Shown one piece after another: positions 7,276 through 16,525 of a stretch of DNA of 64,000 nucleotides (the stretch's first letter is position 1; each line of letters starts with the position of its first letter). A program made the position numbers and the translations under genes. Where the stretch lies: NCBI GenBank assembly GCA_023390655.1, contig JAEWCL010000014.1, forward strand, positions 1 through 64,000. Direction: 5' to 3'. This DNA is from Bacillota bacterium. GTDB lineage: Bacteria > Bacillota > Clostridia > Christensenellales > CAG-138. The notes beneath the pieces are model-generated. The model had not been told where the DNA came from and made no database searches. It saw only the letters and a program-made list of their open reading frames with translations.

Positions 7276-9591
7276 ATGTCACACAGATATCCGATCGGAA
7301 CTTCTTTACCGCGCGCCGACGGCATGGATAAAGTGACCGGAAAATCGGTCTATGGGGACGATATTGCGCTGCCTGGACAGCTATATGGCGCCGTGCGCCG
7401 CAGCGAGCACCCGCATGCGCGTATATTGGCGGTGCATACCGAAGAAGCTGCCGCATATCCCGGCGTGCGGGCGGTGATTACGGGCGAAAACTGCAGGAAG
7501 TATTTCGGGCAGTTCATAGCGGATCAGCCCATACTTGCCGTAGGCAGGGTGCGCTATTGGGGGGAGCCCGTCGCCGCGGTAGCGGCGGACGATCCGCATG
7601 CGGCGCATGAGGCCGCCAAGCTTATTAAGGTAGATTATACGCTTTTGCCGGTGGTGGATACCATCGAAGAAGCGCTCAAAGGCGACACGCTTCTGCATGA
7701 AAACTGGAACGATTACACGATATACGGCGCAACCCATCCGGTCCCGGATTCCAATATTGTGGACCGGTTCGTTCTTGCGTGCGGGAATGTGGAAGAGGGA
7801 TTTTCACAGGCCGATATTGTCGTGGAAAATGAATTCTATTGCGGCATGCTCCAGCACGCTGTGATGGAACCCCATTGCGCTACGGCGGTCGCGGACGGAC
7901 AAAAAATCCATGTCTATTCCCCCGCACAGTCCCCCTTTGCCATACGCGGCGTGATTGCAAACGCCTTTGGCTACAGCCAGGACAACGTGCGGGTTACCTG
8001 TACCGAGATTGGCGGCGGATTCGGCTGCAAGGCGGAAGCCAAGGCGGAACCGATCGCGGTGGCGCTGGCCCTCGCATCCGGGCGGCCGGTCAAGCTGCTC
8101 TATGACCGGCATGAGGAATTCGGCGCTACGTTTACGCGCGCACCGGTGCTGTTTAAAATCAGAACCGGCGCGAAGAAGGATGGCACGCTGGTTGCACAGC
8201 AGATGAAAATCTATTGGGACACGGGCGCGTACGCCACATTCGGCCCGCGCGTGAACTACAACGCAGGCTATGCGGCAAACGGCCCTTATAAAATCCGGAA
8301 CACGCATGTGGACGGGTATTGCGTGGTGACGAACAAAAGTCTGGGGACCGCTTACCGCGGGTTTGGCGTTACCGAGGTTGCCAATGCCCATGAGATGCAG
8401 ATGGACTGCATCGCCGAACGGCTGCGGATGGACCCTCTGGAATTCCGGCTGAAAAACGTGCTGCGTGACGGGGATATTTCCGTTACCGGCGAGCGCATGC
8501 AGAGCGTAGCGGTGGCCGAGTGCCTTGAGAAGGCCGCAAAGTCTATCGGTTGGGCGGAAAAGCCGCTCAAATGGGAAACACAGGACGGTAAGCTCCGGGG
8601 AAAGGGCATTGCCTGCTACATCAAGCTGTCGGGGACGCCCTCCACCACATCCTGCATTCTGCGCCTGAATGAGGACGGAACGCTCACACTGCTTTCGGGC
8701 AGCAGGGAGATGGGGCAGGGGGTTATGACGGTGCTGCCCCAGATTGCGGCGGCGGCGCTTTCCATGGACCCGGGCAGGATCAAGATGGCACCGGTGGATA
8801 CGGCGTTTACACCCTATGATAAAACAACGACGTCCAGCCGTTCAACATTCCACAGCGGCAAGGCCGTGCTTGACGCAGCGGAAGGCATCAAGCGCCAGCT
8901 TTGCGTGCTGGCCGCAAAAAAATGGGATGTCCCGGCGGAAGATGTTTTGTTCAAAGACGGACTCATTTGCCATCCGTCCGAGCCATCCCACAGCATTTCC
9001 ATCAGCGACATCAAGGCCAGCGGGATTATGAAGGAACAGCTGCCGGTCATCGCCACAGGCTCCTATGGCACCTCTGATATTTTTGATGCGCCTGATCCTG
9101 AAACACACGCGTCAAAACGCCCCACCATCATGTGGATGATGGGCGCGCAGGCAGCCGAGGTGGAGATAGACCCCGGAACGGGCCGTGTGCGGGTCGTCAA
9201 AATCGGCGCTGCGCACGACGTCGGGAAAGCCGTAAACCCGCTAGGATGCCTCCAGCAGATCGAGGGCGCGCTCGTTATGGGCGTTGGCCATGCGCTGCTT
9301 GAGGAGATGATCTACCAGGACGGCATCCTGAAAAACGGCAATATGGTGGATTACAAGGTGCCCACATTCATGGATGCCGATTTTGAAACCGAAATTTCAT
9401 TGGTGGAATGCGCGCACCCCGAAGGCCCGTTTGGCGTCAAGGGGATTGGTGAGCCGGGGGTTGCTCCCACGGCTCCCGCTATCGCCAACGCGGTTGCCGC
9501 GGCCTGCGGGAGGCGGTTCCACGCCACCCCCATCAAGCCCGAACAAATTTTATTGGAGGAAGGGGGGAGAGAACATGCTGCCGGAGTTTGA
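7276..9591 (+). CDS. Molybdenum hydroxylase large subunit (xanthine dehydrogenase / CoxL family)
   Basis: 771 residues. Seen: N-terminal aldehyde-oxidase a/b hammerhead domain (DGMDKVTGKSVYGDD), the GGGFGCKAEAKAEPIAVALA cofactor loop at ~248, TAYRGFGVTEVANAHEMQMD at ~358, and the C-terminal active-site loop GVKGIGEPGVAPTAPAIANA with the conserved Glu. The AYRGFG loop is of the XDH and hydroxybenzoyl-CoA-reductase kind, not the Cys-bearing CO dehydrogenase loop. It binds molybdopterin and inserts water-derived oxygen into, or removes a hydroxyl from, an unknown substrate. Strong AAGGAG ribosome site; overlaps the FAD-subunit gene by 17 bases. Confidence 0.92.
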   Translation: MSHRYPIGTSLPRADGMDKVTGKSVYGDDIALPGQLYGAVRRSEHPHARILAVHTEEAAAYPGVRAVITGENCRKYFGQFIADQPILAVGRVRYWGEPVAAVAADDPHAAHEAAKLIKVDYTLLPVVDTIEEALKGDTLLHENWNDYTIYGATHPVPDSNIVDRFVLACGNVEEGFSQADIVVENEFYCGMLQHAVMEPHCATAVADGQKIHVYSPAQSPFAIRGVIANAFGYSQDNVRVTCTEIGGGFGCKAEAKAEPIAVALALASGRPVKLLYDRHEEFGATFTRAPVLFKIRTGAKKDGTLVAQQMKIYWDTGAYATFGPRVNYNAGYAANGPYKIRNTHVDGYCVVTNKSLGTAYRGFGVTEVANAHEMQMDCIAERLRMDPLEFRLKNVLRDGDISVTGERMQSVAVAECLEKAAKSIGWAEKPLKWETQDGKLRGKGIACYIKLSGTPSTTSCILRLNEDGTLTLLSGSREMGQGVMTVLPQIAAAALSMDPGRIKMAPVDTAFTPYDKTTTSSRSTFHSGKAVLDAAEGIKRQLCVLAAKKWDVPAEDVLFKDGLICHPSEPSHSISISDIKASGIMKEQLPVIATGSYGTSDIFDAPDPETHASKRPTIMWMMGAQAAEVEIDPGTGRVRVVKIGAAHDVGKAVNPLGCLQQIEGALVMGVGHALLEEMIYQDGILKNGNMVDYKVPTFMDADFETEISLVECAHPEGPFGVKGIGEPGVAPTAPAIANAVAAACGRRFHATPIKPEQILLEEGGREHAAGV

Positions 9592-10435
9592 CCTGATTTT
9601 CCCGGAGACGGTTGCAGAAGCCTGCGCGCTCAAGCTCCAGGGCGGGCGTATTCTTGCGGGCGGTACGGATGTGCTGGTATCCATGCATGGCGGCGTGCTT
9701 CGGCCCCGCACGCTCATCGATATCAAGGCGCTTACTGAACTCAGGGGCGTCATGGAAACGGAAGAAGGGCTCGACATCGGTGCGTTGACGACCCACCGCG
9801 AAATGGAGGTCTCGCCCTTAATCCGTAAAAGGTACACGGCGCTCTACGAAGGGTGCTCACAGGTAGGGTCCATGCAGATCCGCTTCCGGGGCACGCTGGG
9901 CGGGAACATCTGCAATGCCGTGCCGTCCGCGGACAGTACCGGCCCTCTGCTCTCACTGGGCGCGGTCTGCGTCGTCGCCGGCCCGGAGGGAGAACGGCGC
10001 GTACCGCTTTGCGAATTTTTTACCGGCCCCAAACGCACCGTGCTTACAGAAGGGGAGCTTCTCAAGCGTATCCTGCTTCCGTGGCCGGAAAAACACGCGG
10101 GGAGCTGCTATACGAAGTTTACGCGCCGCAATGCGATGGATATCGCGCTGTATGGGGTGTCCTGCTATATCGCGCTCCAGGATGAAAAGATCGCGTCCGC
10201 GCGGATCGCGTTGACCACCGCCGCCCCCACTCCCATACGGGCGTATGAAGCGGAGAAGGTGTTGATTGGACGCGTCCCCGACGGCGCATTGGCGGCTGAG
10301 GCTGGCGAATGTGCGAGGACCGAGGCGCGCCCGCGCAGCAGCTGGCGTTCCTCTGCGGAATTCAGGCTTCGGCTTACCGGGGAATTGACGGCCCGTACGG
10401 TCATGGCCGCTGTTGAGCGGGCAAAGGAGGCTTAA
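9575..10435 (+). CDS. Molybdenum hydroxylase FAD-binding medium subunit (CoxM family)
   Basis: 286 residues. The FAD pyrophosphate loop GRILAGGTDVLVSMHGG (~22-38) and the second motif GTLGGNICNAVPSADSTG (~105) are clear, followed by the CO-dehydrogenase flavoprotein C-terminal domain (about 180-285). The start at 9575 follows a GGAGGAAGGGGGG ribosome site inside the previous gene. No 4Fe-4S insertion of the 4-hydroxybenzoyl-CoA reductase kind is seen, so it looks like an ordinary flavin subunit passing electrons from the FeS subunit onward. Confidence 0.92.
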   Translation: MLPEFDLIFPETVAEACALKLQGGRILAGGTDVLVSMHGGVLRPRTLIDIKALTELRGVMETEEGLDIGALTTHREMEVSPLIRKRYTALYEGCSQVGSMQIRFRGTLGGNICNAVPSADSTGPLLSLGAVCVVAGPEGERRVPLCEFFTGPKRTVLTEGELLKRILLPWPEKHAGSCYTKFTRRNAMDIALYGVSCYIALQDEKIASARIALTTAAPTPIRAYEAEKVLIGRVPDGALAAEAGECARTEARPRSSWRSSAEFRLRLTGELTARTVMAAVERAKEA

Positions 10436-10438
10436 AGT

Positions 10439-10921
10439 ATGACGGAGAAAAAGATCAATGTGCGCATCAATGGGCAGCTGTATACGCGCCGGGTTTGCGT
10501 CAACGTCACGCTTGCCGAATTTCTCAGATATGATGTTGGCCTTACCGGCACGAAGATCGGCTGCAATGAGGGCGAATGCGGCGCGTGTACCGTGCTTTTT
10601 AACGGAGAACCGATCAATTCCTGCCTGGTGCTTGCCGTCGAAACGGACGGCGGGGCAGTGCTTACCGTGGAGGGACTGGCACACGAACAGCTCCATCCGC
10701 TCCAGCAGGCGTTTTTGGATGTTGGCGCCGTGCAGTGCGGCTTTTGCACGCCCGGCATGCTCCTTACCGCCAAGGCAATTCTTGACCGCAACCCCCACCC
10801 GACAGCAGAGCAGATCCGTAAGGACATGGAAGGGAATATCTGCCGCTGCACGGGTTATAACCGCATTATAGACGCCGTACTGCTGGCGGCGGAACGCATG
10901 AGTGAACCCATCGCCGAATAA
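10439..10921 (+). CDS. Molybdenum hydroxylase 2Fe-2S small subunit (CoxS family)
   Basis: 160 residues. The plant-ferredoxin-type cluster CNEGECGACTVLFNG...C is at ~40-62 and the second 2Fe-2S domain CGFCTPGML...CRCTGYNRI at ~100-142; all eight cysteines are present. It relays electrons between the Mo and FAD centres. The gene starts 3 bases after the FAD subunit, with AAAGGAGG upstream, completing an L-M-S operon order. Confidence 0.95.
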   Translation: MTEKKINVRINGQLYTRRVCVNVTLAEFLRYDVGLTGTKIGCNEGECGACTVLFNGEPINSCLVLAVETDGGAVLTVEGLAHEQLHPLQQAFLDVGAVQCGFCTPGMLLTAKAILDRNPHPTAEQIRKDMEGNICRCTGYNRIIDAVLLAAERMSEPIAE

Positions 10922-11019
10922 ACGCTTTTTTCTTGCGCCGGCGGCGGATAGGCGCCGGATATCTTTTGCTTTCCTTTTTGAGCGATTTTACCGTTTCGTT
11001 AAACGATTCTCTATTTTAC

Positions 11020-11031
11020 ATAATTGATTAT
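11020..11031. promoter_or_regulatory. Palindromic operator ATAATTGATTAT (site 2)
   Basis: Differs from sites 1 and 3 by one base at the centre. It lies in the 182-base gap before the PEP-synthase-like genes and overlaps a possible -10 box (CATAAT, 11019-11024; weak -35 TTCGTT). Confidence 0.55.
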
Positions 11032-11103
11032 GAACCTAAGTTCTGCCGGAAGCCCGTTTTTCATGCGCTGTCATGAAAACTAGAAAAATACAGGAGGCCG
11101 ATT

Positions 11104-12798
11104 ATGAGCGAGGACAACAAGATCTATGCAACCTATTTTGGCGACGCCGAACTCCCTGTGGAATGGAAGGACGAGGAAGAAAAGGGTCTGATGTGGTTCT
11201 ATGACGATCTTCACTGCCCCAACCCCATTTCCCCGCTCTATTTTGATGTGGGCGGCTGGTGGGGTCCAACCTGCGAATACATGTACCGACGGTTCGGCGC
11301 GCCGATTGGCTCGCAATGGCTCGCAAAGAAAATTGGCGGCTATGTGTACAGCGCCGTTGTACCGCCTAAGACGGACGCGGATAAGGTGGGGGGACTGTTC
11401 AACTATTATTCGGCCGTTATGCCCATATACGCCGATCAATTCCTGGACAGGTGGAAGAACTCCTATATCAAGGAGCTTCAGGATGCGGGCAACTACATGA
11501 TCGGCTTTGATTTTGCGCATAAGAGCATTCCTGAGATCCTCATTCATATGGAGGATTGTCTGGACCTGCAGGAGCGCGCATTCCGCATCCACTGGATCAT
11601 CAACCTCGCGCAGGTGCAGGCCTCCACGGACTTTGCAAACGTGTACGCGGAAGCGGTCGGCAGCGCGGACGATGACCTCTCTAAAATCACCATCTCCCGG
11701 GACGACAGGAACTGGGATTCCCTTAAGGCTTTGTGGAGCATCAAGGAATATATCGGCACCGTGCCCGCGCTCAAGATGCTGTTCCTGGAAGGCAGTATTG
11801 AGGAGATCATGGCGCAGTCCTCTTCCGCCGAAGGCGGCGAAAAGCTGCTGGAGCTGGTAAAAGCCTATCAGGAGGAGTACGGCTATAAGGCGATCTACTC
11901 CCACGAATACATCTACAAAACCTGGATCGAAGACCCCACCCCCATCTACGAAGCCGTCAAGGGCTATGTGGAAACCGATTACAACTTCTACGAAAATTAC
12001 AACAGCTGCATGAAGACCCAGCAGGATGCCATTGACCGGGCGGTTGCGAAGATCAAGGACCCCGCGATGCTGGAGAAATTCAACAAATCTCTCGAGCTGT
12101 GCCTGAAGATGATGCCCCTTACGCCCGACCATCACTTCTATATCGACCAGGCCATCTATGCGCATATGCGCCTGATGTTCCTTGAAGTAGGCAAGGCGTA
12201 TGTCCAGGCGGGCAAGCTGAACGACCCGGAAGATATCTTCATGCTTGAGTATGAGGAAATCCGTTGCCTGGGCGTTTCGGATTATCCCGTTGCGGAGAGG
12301 ATTGCATCCCGGCGCGCCGAAATGGCACAGGCCGCAAAGCGGCATCCCCGCTATTGGTACGGCACCGCCACCCACTGGCAGCTCTATGTGGAGCCGTATA
12401 AGCATGCGCTCTGGGGCTATCCCGAGATTTTTGAGCGCGAGATGGAGGAAAAGAAAGAAGCAAAGCCGCTGAGCAAGACGCTGATCAAGGGAATTCCCGG
12501 TTCTGCGGGCGTTGCCGAGGGCATCTGCCGCTTTGTAAGCACCCCTAAGGACTTTGATAAGCTGCAAAAAGGAGAGATCATGGTCTGCAAGATGACCAAT
12601 CCCGCATGGATCGTCAGCTTCTCGAAAATCGCGGGGCTTGTCACGGATACAGGCGGCGCGCTCTCCCATCCGGCGGTTGTCTCCCGTGAGTTTGGCATTC
12701 CCTGCGTCGTCGGCACCACAAGGGCGACACAGGCGCTGGAAACCGGGATGCGCATCCGCGTGAACGGCAATACCGGCGTGGTCGAAGTGATCAAATAA
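11104..12798 (+). CDS. PEP-synthase-like protein with C-terminal phosphohistidine swivel domain
   Basis: 564 residues. Only the last ~85 are readily assigned: a PEP-utilising mobile domain with TDTGGALSHPAVVSREFG (His about 522 is the predicted phospho-carrier) and GTTRATQALETGMRIRVNG. The ~470-residue N-terminal part is Trp/Tyr-rich and helical and has no barrel recognisable as the PEP/pyruvate domain. Together with the next gene it forms a split dikinase like phenylphosphate synthase (PpsA/PpsB of Thauera), in which the His passes phosphate from ATP to an organic hydroxyl. The acceptor here is unknown. Strong GGAGG ribosome site; preceded by operator site 2. Confidence 0.82.
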   Translation: MSEDNKIYATYFGDAELPVEWKDEEEKGLMWFYDDLHCPNPISPLYFDVGGWWGPTCEYMYRRFGAPIGSQWLAKKIGGYVYSAVVPPKTDADKVGGLFNYYSAVMPIYADQFLDRWKNSYIKELQDAGNYMIGFDFAHKSIPEILIHMEDCLDLQERAFRIHWIINLAQVQASTDFANVYAEAVGSADDDLSKITISRDDRNWDSLKALWSIKEYIGTVPALKMLFLEGSIEEIMAQSSSAEGGEKLLELVKAYQEEYGYKAIYSHEYIYKTWIEDPTPIYEAVKGYVETDYNFYENYNSCMKTQQDAIDRAVAKIKDPAMLEKFNKSLELCLKMMPLTPDHHFYIDQAIYAHMRLMFLEVGKAYVQAGKLNDPEDIFMLEYEEIRCLGVSDYPVAERIASRRAEMAQAAKRHPRYWYGTATHWQLYVEPYKHALWGYPEIFEREMEEKKEAKPLSKTLIKGIPGSAGVAEGICRFVSTPKDFDKLQKGEIMVCKMTNPAWIVSFSKIAGLVTDTGGALSHPAVVSREFGIPCVVGTTRATQALETGMRIRVNGNTGVVEVIK

Positions 12799-12811
12799 TG
12801 TAATCGGTTGT

Positions 12812-12835
12812 GGCGGCGCCCGTATGGGCGCCGCC
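12812..12835 (+). other. Intercistronic hairpin
   Basis: A perfect 10-bp GC stem GGCGGCGCCC / GGGCGCCGCC with a GTAT loop and no T-run, between the two dikinase-subunit genes. It probably stabilises or tunes the mRNA rather than terminating it. Confidence 0.5.
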
Positions 12836-12878
12836 TGAAGCAATCCCATGCTCTAATCAAACAGTGAGGTGTAACAGC

Positions 12879-13838
12879 GTGCGTTTTATTGCGTGGTTCA
12901 ACGAGATTCCCGATCAGGAGCTTGCGCAGAAAGCAGGAGGGAAGGGCGCAAGCCTCTGCCGTATGCACAGGAATGGATATCCTGTCCCCGAGGGTTTTAT
13001 TGTATGCTCCGAGATGTTCGATGCATTCCTTGAAAGAAGCGGCCTCAAACCCAGGATTATGGAGCTGATCGGCCAGATCGACTGCGACGATCAGCAGGGC
13101 CTGTGTGATATTTCCCAGCAGATCCGCGATATGATTGTGGCTGCACCCATGCCGGACGACCTCATGGCGCTGCTAAGCGGCCATTACCGTGCGCTTGGCG
13201 ATTGCCCGCCTGTAGCGGTGCGTTCGAGCGGAACGGCGGAGGATTTAATAGACGCCAGCTTTGCCGGCCAGCAGGAAACCTATCTGTATGTCATCGGCGA
13301 GGAAGAAGTCATCCATTATGTCAAGGAATGCTGGGCGTCCCTGTACAATGACCGGGCAATCTTCTACCGCCGCTGCAAGCAGTTTGAAGAGGATGCCATC
13401 TCCATTGCGGTGGTTGTGCAGCGCATGGTCAACGCAGACAAGGCGGGCGTTATTTTTTCAGCAAATCCCATTACGAACGATAGAGGCAACGTGATGATCG
13501 AGGCTGCATGGGGCCTGGGCGAAGGCGTGGTGCAGGGCATCGTCACGCCCGACAACTACGTCATCGTCAAAGATACCTATGATATCGCCACGGAGTATAT
13601 CTCTGAAAAGGAGATCATGGTGGTACGCCTTTGCGAGCGGGGCGGCGTAAAAGAGGTGGAGGTACCCGAAAACATGCGCTGCGCGCCGGTATTGAGCGAG
13701 GGGGAGCGCAGGGCGCTCGTAGATATGGCCGTGAATGTGGAACGCTTTTATCAACTTCCGCAGGATTTGGAATGGGCGATTGAAGGCGATAAGCTGTACC
13801 TGCTGCAATCCCGGCCCATCACGACGGTCAAAGGATAA
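12879..13838 (+). CDS. PEP-synthase-like ATP-grasp subunit (pyruvate, phosphate dikinase N-terminal domain)
   Basis: 319 residues covering just the ATP-binding domain of PEP synthases: AQKAGGKGASLCRM at ~20, VAVRSSGTAEDLIDASFAGQQETYL at ~110, VVVQRMVNADKAGVIFSANP at ~175, AAWGLGEGVVQG at ~205 and the terminal LYLLQSRPITT. It should phosphorylate the His of the preceding protein using ATP. GTG start at 12879 with GTGAGGTG upstream. The metallo-hydrolase gene follows after 13 bases. Confidence 0.88.
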   Translation: MRFIAWFNEIPDQELAQKAGGKGASLCRMHRNGYPVPEGFIVCSEMFDAFLERSGLKPRIMELIGQIDCDDQQGLCDISQQIRDMIVAAPMPDDLMALLSGHYRALGDCPPVAVRSSGTAEDLIDASFAGQQETYLYVIGEEEVIHYVKECWASLYNDRAIFYRRCKQFEEDAISIAVVVQRMVNADKAGVIFSANPITNDRGNVMIEAAWGLGEGVVQGIVTPDNYVIVKDTYDIATEYISEKEIMVVRLCERGGVKEVEVPENMRCAPVLSEGERRALVDMAVNVERFYQLPQDLEWAIEGDKLYLLQSRPITTVKG

Positions 13839-13851
13839 GGAGGCGTACTGT

Positions 13852-14709
13852 ATGCAGCAAATTACAAAGAACGTATACGCGGAAACCAAGATACGCGGGT
13901 GCAACCCCGGGATTGTGTTTACCGCTGAAGGCGCCGTATTTATCGATACCGCACAGTGGATTACCAATTTACTTGAGATGATCCGCTTTGCAAAGGAGCG
14001 GGGACCCATCCGCTATCTGATCAACACGGAGTCGCATATCGATCACATCTTTGGCAACCACTGGTTTGTAAACGAGTGTCCCGTCATCGGCCATGAGAAG
14101 CTGAAGGATACGTTTTGGAAGATACCCGCGGCCTTTAACAAGACCACGTATGACTACATGGTGGATGTCATCAGCAGGCAGGACCCGGAAGGACTGCCCT
14201 TGATGCCCAAGGAGGAGGACTATATTCAAAATCCGCCCTCCATCACGTTCAGTGACCGCATGACGATCCGGCTGGGCGAGCATACCTTCAAGCTCCTCTA
14301 TACGCCGGGCCATTCCGATGCCAACGTCAGCGTATTCATACCGGAAGAGCGGGTCGTATTCGTGGGCGATACCATATTTGCGGGCTGCCAGATCTGGCTG
14401 CATACCGTGGAGCCGGATGCACTGTTCCATACGCTTGATACGATCAATTCGCTGGACGTGGATTATATCGTGCCCGGCCATGGGCCGGTGGTGGGAAAGG
14501 CGTGCATATTTGAGCAGAAGCAGTTCCTTTATGATTGGTTCTCCGCCGTGTCCGACGGCATCCGCCGCGGCTGGAGCAAGGAAGAATGCGTTGCGCGCAT
14601 CAGCTTTGCGGACCGCTGCCCGGTGGATATCGGCCAGCCCGAAGAGATGGATTATATCCAGACCTGCAACGTGCGGGTTGCATACGACTATCTGACCGGG
14701 AAACGGTAG
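13852..14709 (+). CDS. MBL-fold metallo-hydrolase
   Basis: 285 residues with a metallo-beta-lactamase fold: NTESHIDHIFGNHW (~59-71), TPGHSDANVSVFIP (~146), VFVGDTIFAG (~167) and YIVPGHGPV (~203). The canonical HxHxDH has Glu in place of the first His, so site 1 is altered. Probably a hydrolase acting on an ester, thioester or lactone of the pathway. Strong AAGGAGG ribosome site; tightly packed between the dikinase and dehydrogenase genes. Confidence 0.85.
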   Translation: MQQITKNVYAETKIRGCNPGIVFTAEGAVFIDTAQWITNLLEMIRFAKERGPIRYLINTESHIDHIFGNHWFVNECPVIGHEKLKDTFWKIPAAFNKTTYDYMVDVISRQDPEGLPLMPKEEDYIQNPPSITFSDRMTIRLGEHTFKLLYTPGHSDANVSVFIPEERVVFVGDTIFAGCQIWLHTVEPDALFHTLDTINSLDVDYIVPGHGPVVGKACIFEQKQFLYDWFSAVSDGIRRGWSKEECVARISFADRCPVDIGQPEEMDYIQTCNVRVAYDYLTGKR

Positions 14710-14720
14710 GAGGCAGGAAC

Positions 14721-15668
14721 ATGTTGCAGCAGGAGATCAACATTGGAATCGTCGGTACCGGCATGATCGGCGCAAGCCTTGCCGCCCTGTTTACAGGCAA
14801 TGGCTACAGCGTGAGCATGTATGCCGTTAACGGGCAGGAACAGGAACGGTGCCTGACCAGATACCGGGACATTTTTTCGGACCTGATAAAAGAGGGACTG
14901 GTAACAAACCTGCAGGCCGAACGTTGCGAAGAGAAGCTGAACATCGCGCTTTGCTATGACGCGCTTTCGGATGCGGATTTGATCTATGAGTGCGTGGTGG
15001 AACGCGCCGAGATCAAGTGGGAAGTCTATCGGGAACTGGAGAAGCACTGCAAATCCGTGCGCGCCATCGTGTCGAGCACATCGGCCATGCCGGTGGAACG
15101 CCTTGCCGAAGGAATGACGGTGTATCGGGACCGGTTCCTTGTAGCGCACCCGTGGAACCCGCCGCATATGGTGCCCTGCGTGGAGGTGGTGCCCGGGCCC
15201 GAGACCTCCGAGGAAGCGCTGCAGTTCCTGCTCGGCGTGCTTACATCCGTGGGCCGCGCACCCGTGGTCCTGCAAAAAAGCGCGCCGGGCTTTGTCGCCA
15301 ACCGGCTCCAGCATGCGCTGTACCGGGAGGCGGCCTACATGGTGGAGCAGGGCATCGCATCCCCCCGGGATATCGATCTTTCCATGCGCACCAGCTTTAT
15401 ACCGCGCTATACGTCCATCGGCATATTCGAGCATTTTGATTACGCGGGCCTTGACATGATTGAAAGCATTCAGCAATCCCTTCTTGGGAGCCTTTGCAAC
15501 GACGAACAGCCGCAGGAACTGGTGGTGCGCCATGTCAGGGCCAACGAACTTGGCGCAAAGACAGGCCGCGGGGTGCTTGACTGGACAAATGTGGATATGG
15601 ATGCGTTCCGCAAACGCGCGGCAAAACCCTACCTGCAATTCTTCGATTGGAACCTGCCCGAGGACTGA
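14721..15668 (+). CDS. 3-hydroxyacyl-CoA dehydrogenase-family oxidoreductase
   Basis: 315 residues. The NAD-binding GIVGTGMIGASLAALFTGNGY is at the very N-terminus; VVERAEIKWEVYREL, SSTSAMPVERLA and the catalytic-region HPWNPPHMVPCVEVV (His about 153) follow, then the C-terminal helical dimer domain (QKSAPGFVANRLQHAL). Members include lambda-crystallin/L-gulonate 3-dehydrogenase as well as 3-hydroxyacyl-CoA dehydrogenases, so a free hydroxy acid is as likely a substrate as a CoA ester. GGAGG upstream; 11 bases after the MBL gene. Confidence 0.88.
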   Translation: MLQQEINIGIVGTGMIGASLAALFTGNGYSVSMYAVNGQEQERCLTRYRDIFSDLIKEGLVTNLQAERCEEKLNIALCYDALSDADLIYECVVERAEIKWEVYRELEKHCKSVRAIVSSTSAMPVERLAEGMTVYRDRFLVAHPWNPPHMVPCVEVVPGPETSEEALQFLLGVLTSVGRAPVVLQKSAPGFVANRLQHALYREAAYMVEQGIASPRDIDLSMRTSFIPRYTSIGIFEHFDYAGLDMIESIQQSLLGSLCNDEQPQELVVRHVRANELGAKTGRGVLDWTNVDMDAFRKRAAKPYLQFFDWNLPED

Positions 15669-15866
15669 CAAAAGGGCGGCAGAGCTGCCCGCATTGGGCA
15701 TTCTGCCATACGAAACAGCACTGCTTCCATGACGCCGATACACAAGAGCATCGACTTCTTTGGCGTACCGAAAACAGGCGCGTTGGTATCCTATGCGGAA
15801 AGGAGGGTAGCGGTCAGCGATCAAGTGACAGGATCCCGTCAAATATGAATGATTTTGGAGGATTGT

Positions 15867-16391
15867 ATGAATACAAAGAAGCTGATCGTCTATGCCGTAC
15901 TGACGGCGGTACTCGCAGGCGTTGTGACACTCTTGACCTGGCAGCTGAACGGCTGGCCGGCCGCGGCCGGAAAGCCGCTTACCTACCTCTCCTTCATCTC
16001 CTGGGCGTGCTATTTCCTGTTTGGCGCCAACCCCAAGGCGGCATTAAGGGCGTTTACGTCCATTATTGCGGGTATCATAGCGGCCATACTCATGTTTGTG
16101 CTTTCCATTGCCTTTGGATTCACCCCCTGGTGGGCGGTGCCGCTGGCGGTTGTGATCATGGTCATCCCCATGATGCTGTGCGAACGGGTGAAGCCTTTTA
16201 ACAATGTGGCGGCTGTATTTGTGGGCACCGGTATGTACTTTTCCCTTTCCGCCGCGGGCGCTTTTCCGGATTTCACGCTGGGAACCTATTGTATAGTGGG
16301 CCTGGCGGAGCTTGTATACGTGCTGGTGGGCTTTGTGGCGGGATACCTCACCATACTGTTCAACGGCTGGGTATCCAAATCCAAGATGTAA
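15867..16391 (+). CDS. DUF1097 membrane protein (YcdZ-like)
   Basis: 174 residues with about five membrane segments; PLTYLSFISWACYFLFGANP and VAAVFVGTGMYFSLS are typical of DUF1097. Function of the family is unknown; members often neighbour transporters and catabolic genes, so substrate permeation or stress roles are guesses. GGAGG 8 bases before the ATG. A ~200-base gap precedes it, and a GC hairpin (about 16402-16432) follows it. Confidence 0.8.
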   Translation: MNTKKLIVYAVLTAVLAGVVTLLTWQLNGWPAAAGKPLTYLSFISWACYFLFGANPKAALRAFTSIIAGIIAAILMFVLSIAFGFTPWWAVPLAVVIMVIPMMLCERVKPFNNVAAVFVGTGMYFSLSAAGAFPDFTLGTYCIVGLAELVYVLVGFVAGYLTILFNGWVSKSKM

Positions 16392-16404
16392 GGGCGGGCT
16401 GCGC

Positions 16405-16429
16405 GGCGGCGCACTCCTTTTGCGCCGCC
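16405..16429 (+). terminator. GC-rich hairpin after the DUF1097 gene
   Basis: Stem GGCGGCGCA / TGCGCCGCC, loop CTCCTTT; no strong T-run follows, so termination may be partial. Confidence 0.4.
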
Positions 16430-16474
16430 GGCATGGAACCGTAAAATTTTGTAAGCGGAGGCGCGGCGTTGTTC

Positions 16475-16503
16475 TTGTAGCAGATTGCGCAATATGCTAA
16501 AAT
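16475..16503 (+). promoter_or_regulatory. Promoter of the GntR regulator gene
   Basis: TTGTAG (16475-16480), 17-base spacer, TAAAAT (16498-16503), 22 bases before the start codon. Confidence 0.6.
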
Positions 16504-16525
16504 AACAGGGAAACAGGTAGATTGT

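Noticed and set aside
11080..12849. 589-codon open frame antisense to the PEP-synthase-like gene
   Set aside because: High-GC antisense shadow of a clearly coding gene; composition and lack of motifs argue against expression as protein.
7276..13838. Anaerobic phenol pathway (phenylphosphate synthase plus 4-hydroxybenzoyl-CoA reductase)
   Set aside because: Family pieces match, but there is no UbiD-type carboxylase, no CoA ligase and no 4Fe-4S insert in the FAD subunit; sugar-type enzymes dominate the operon.
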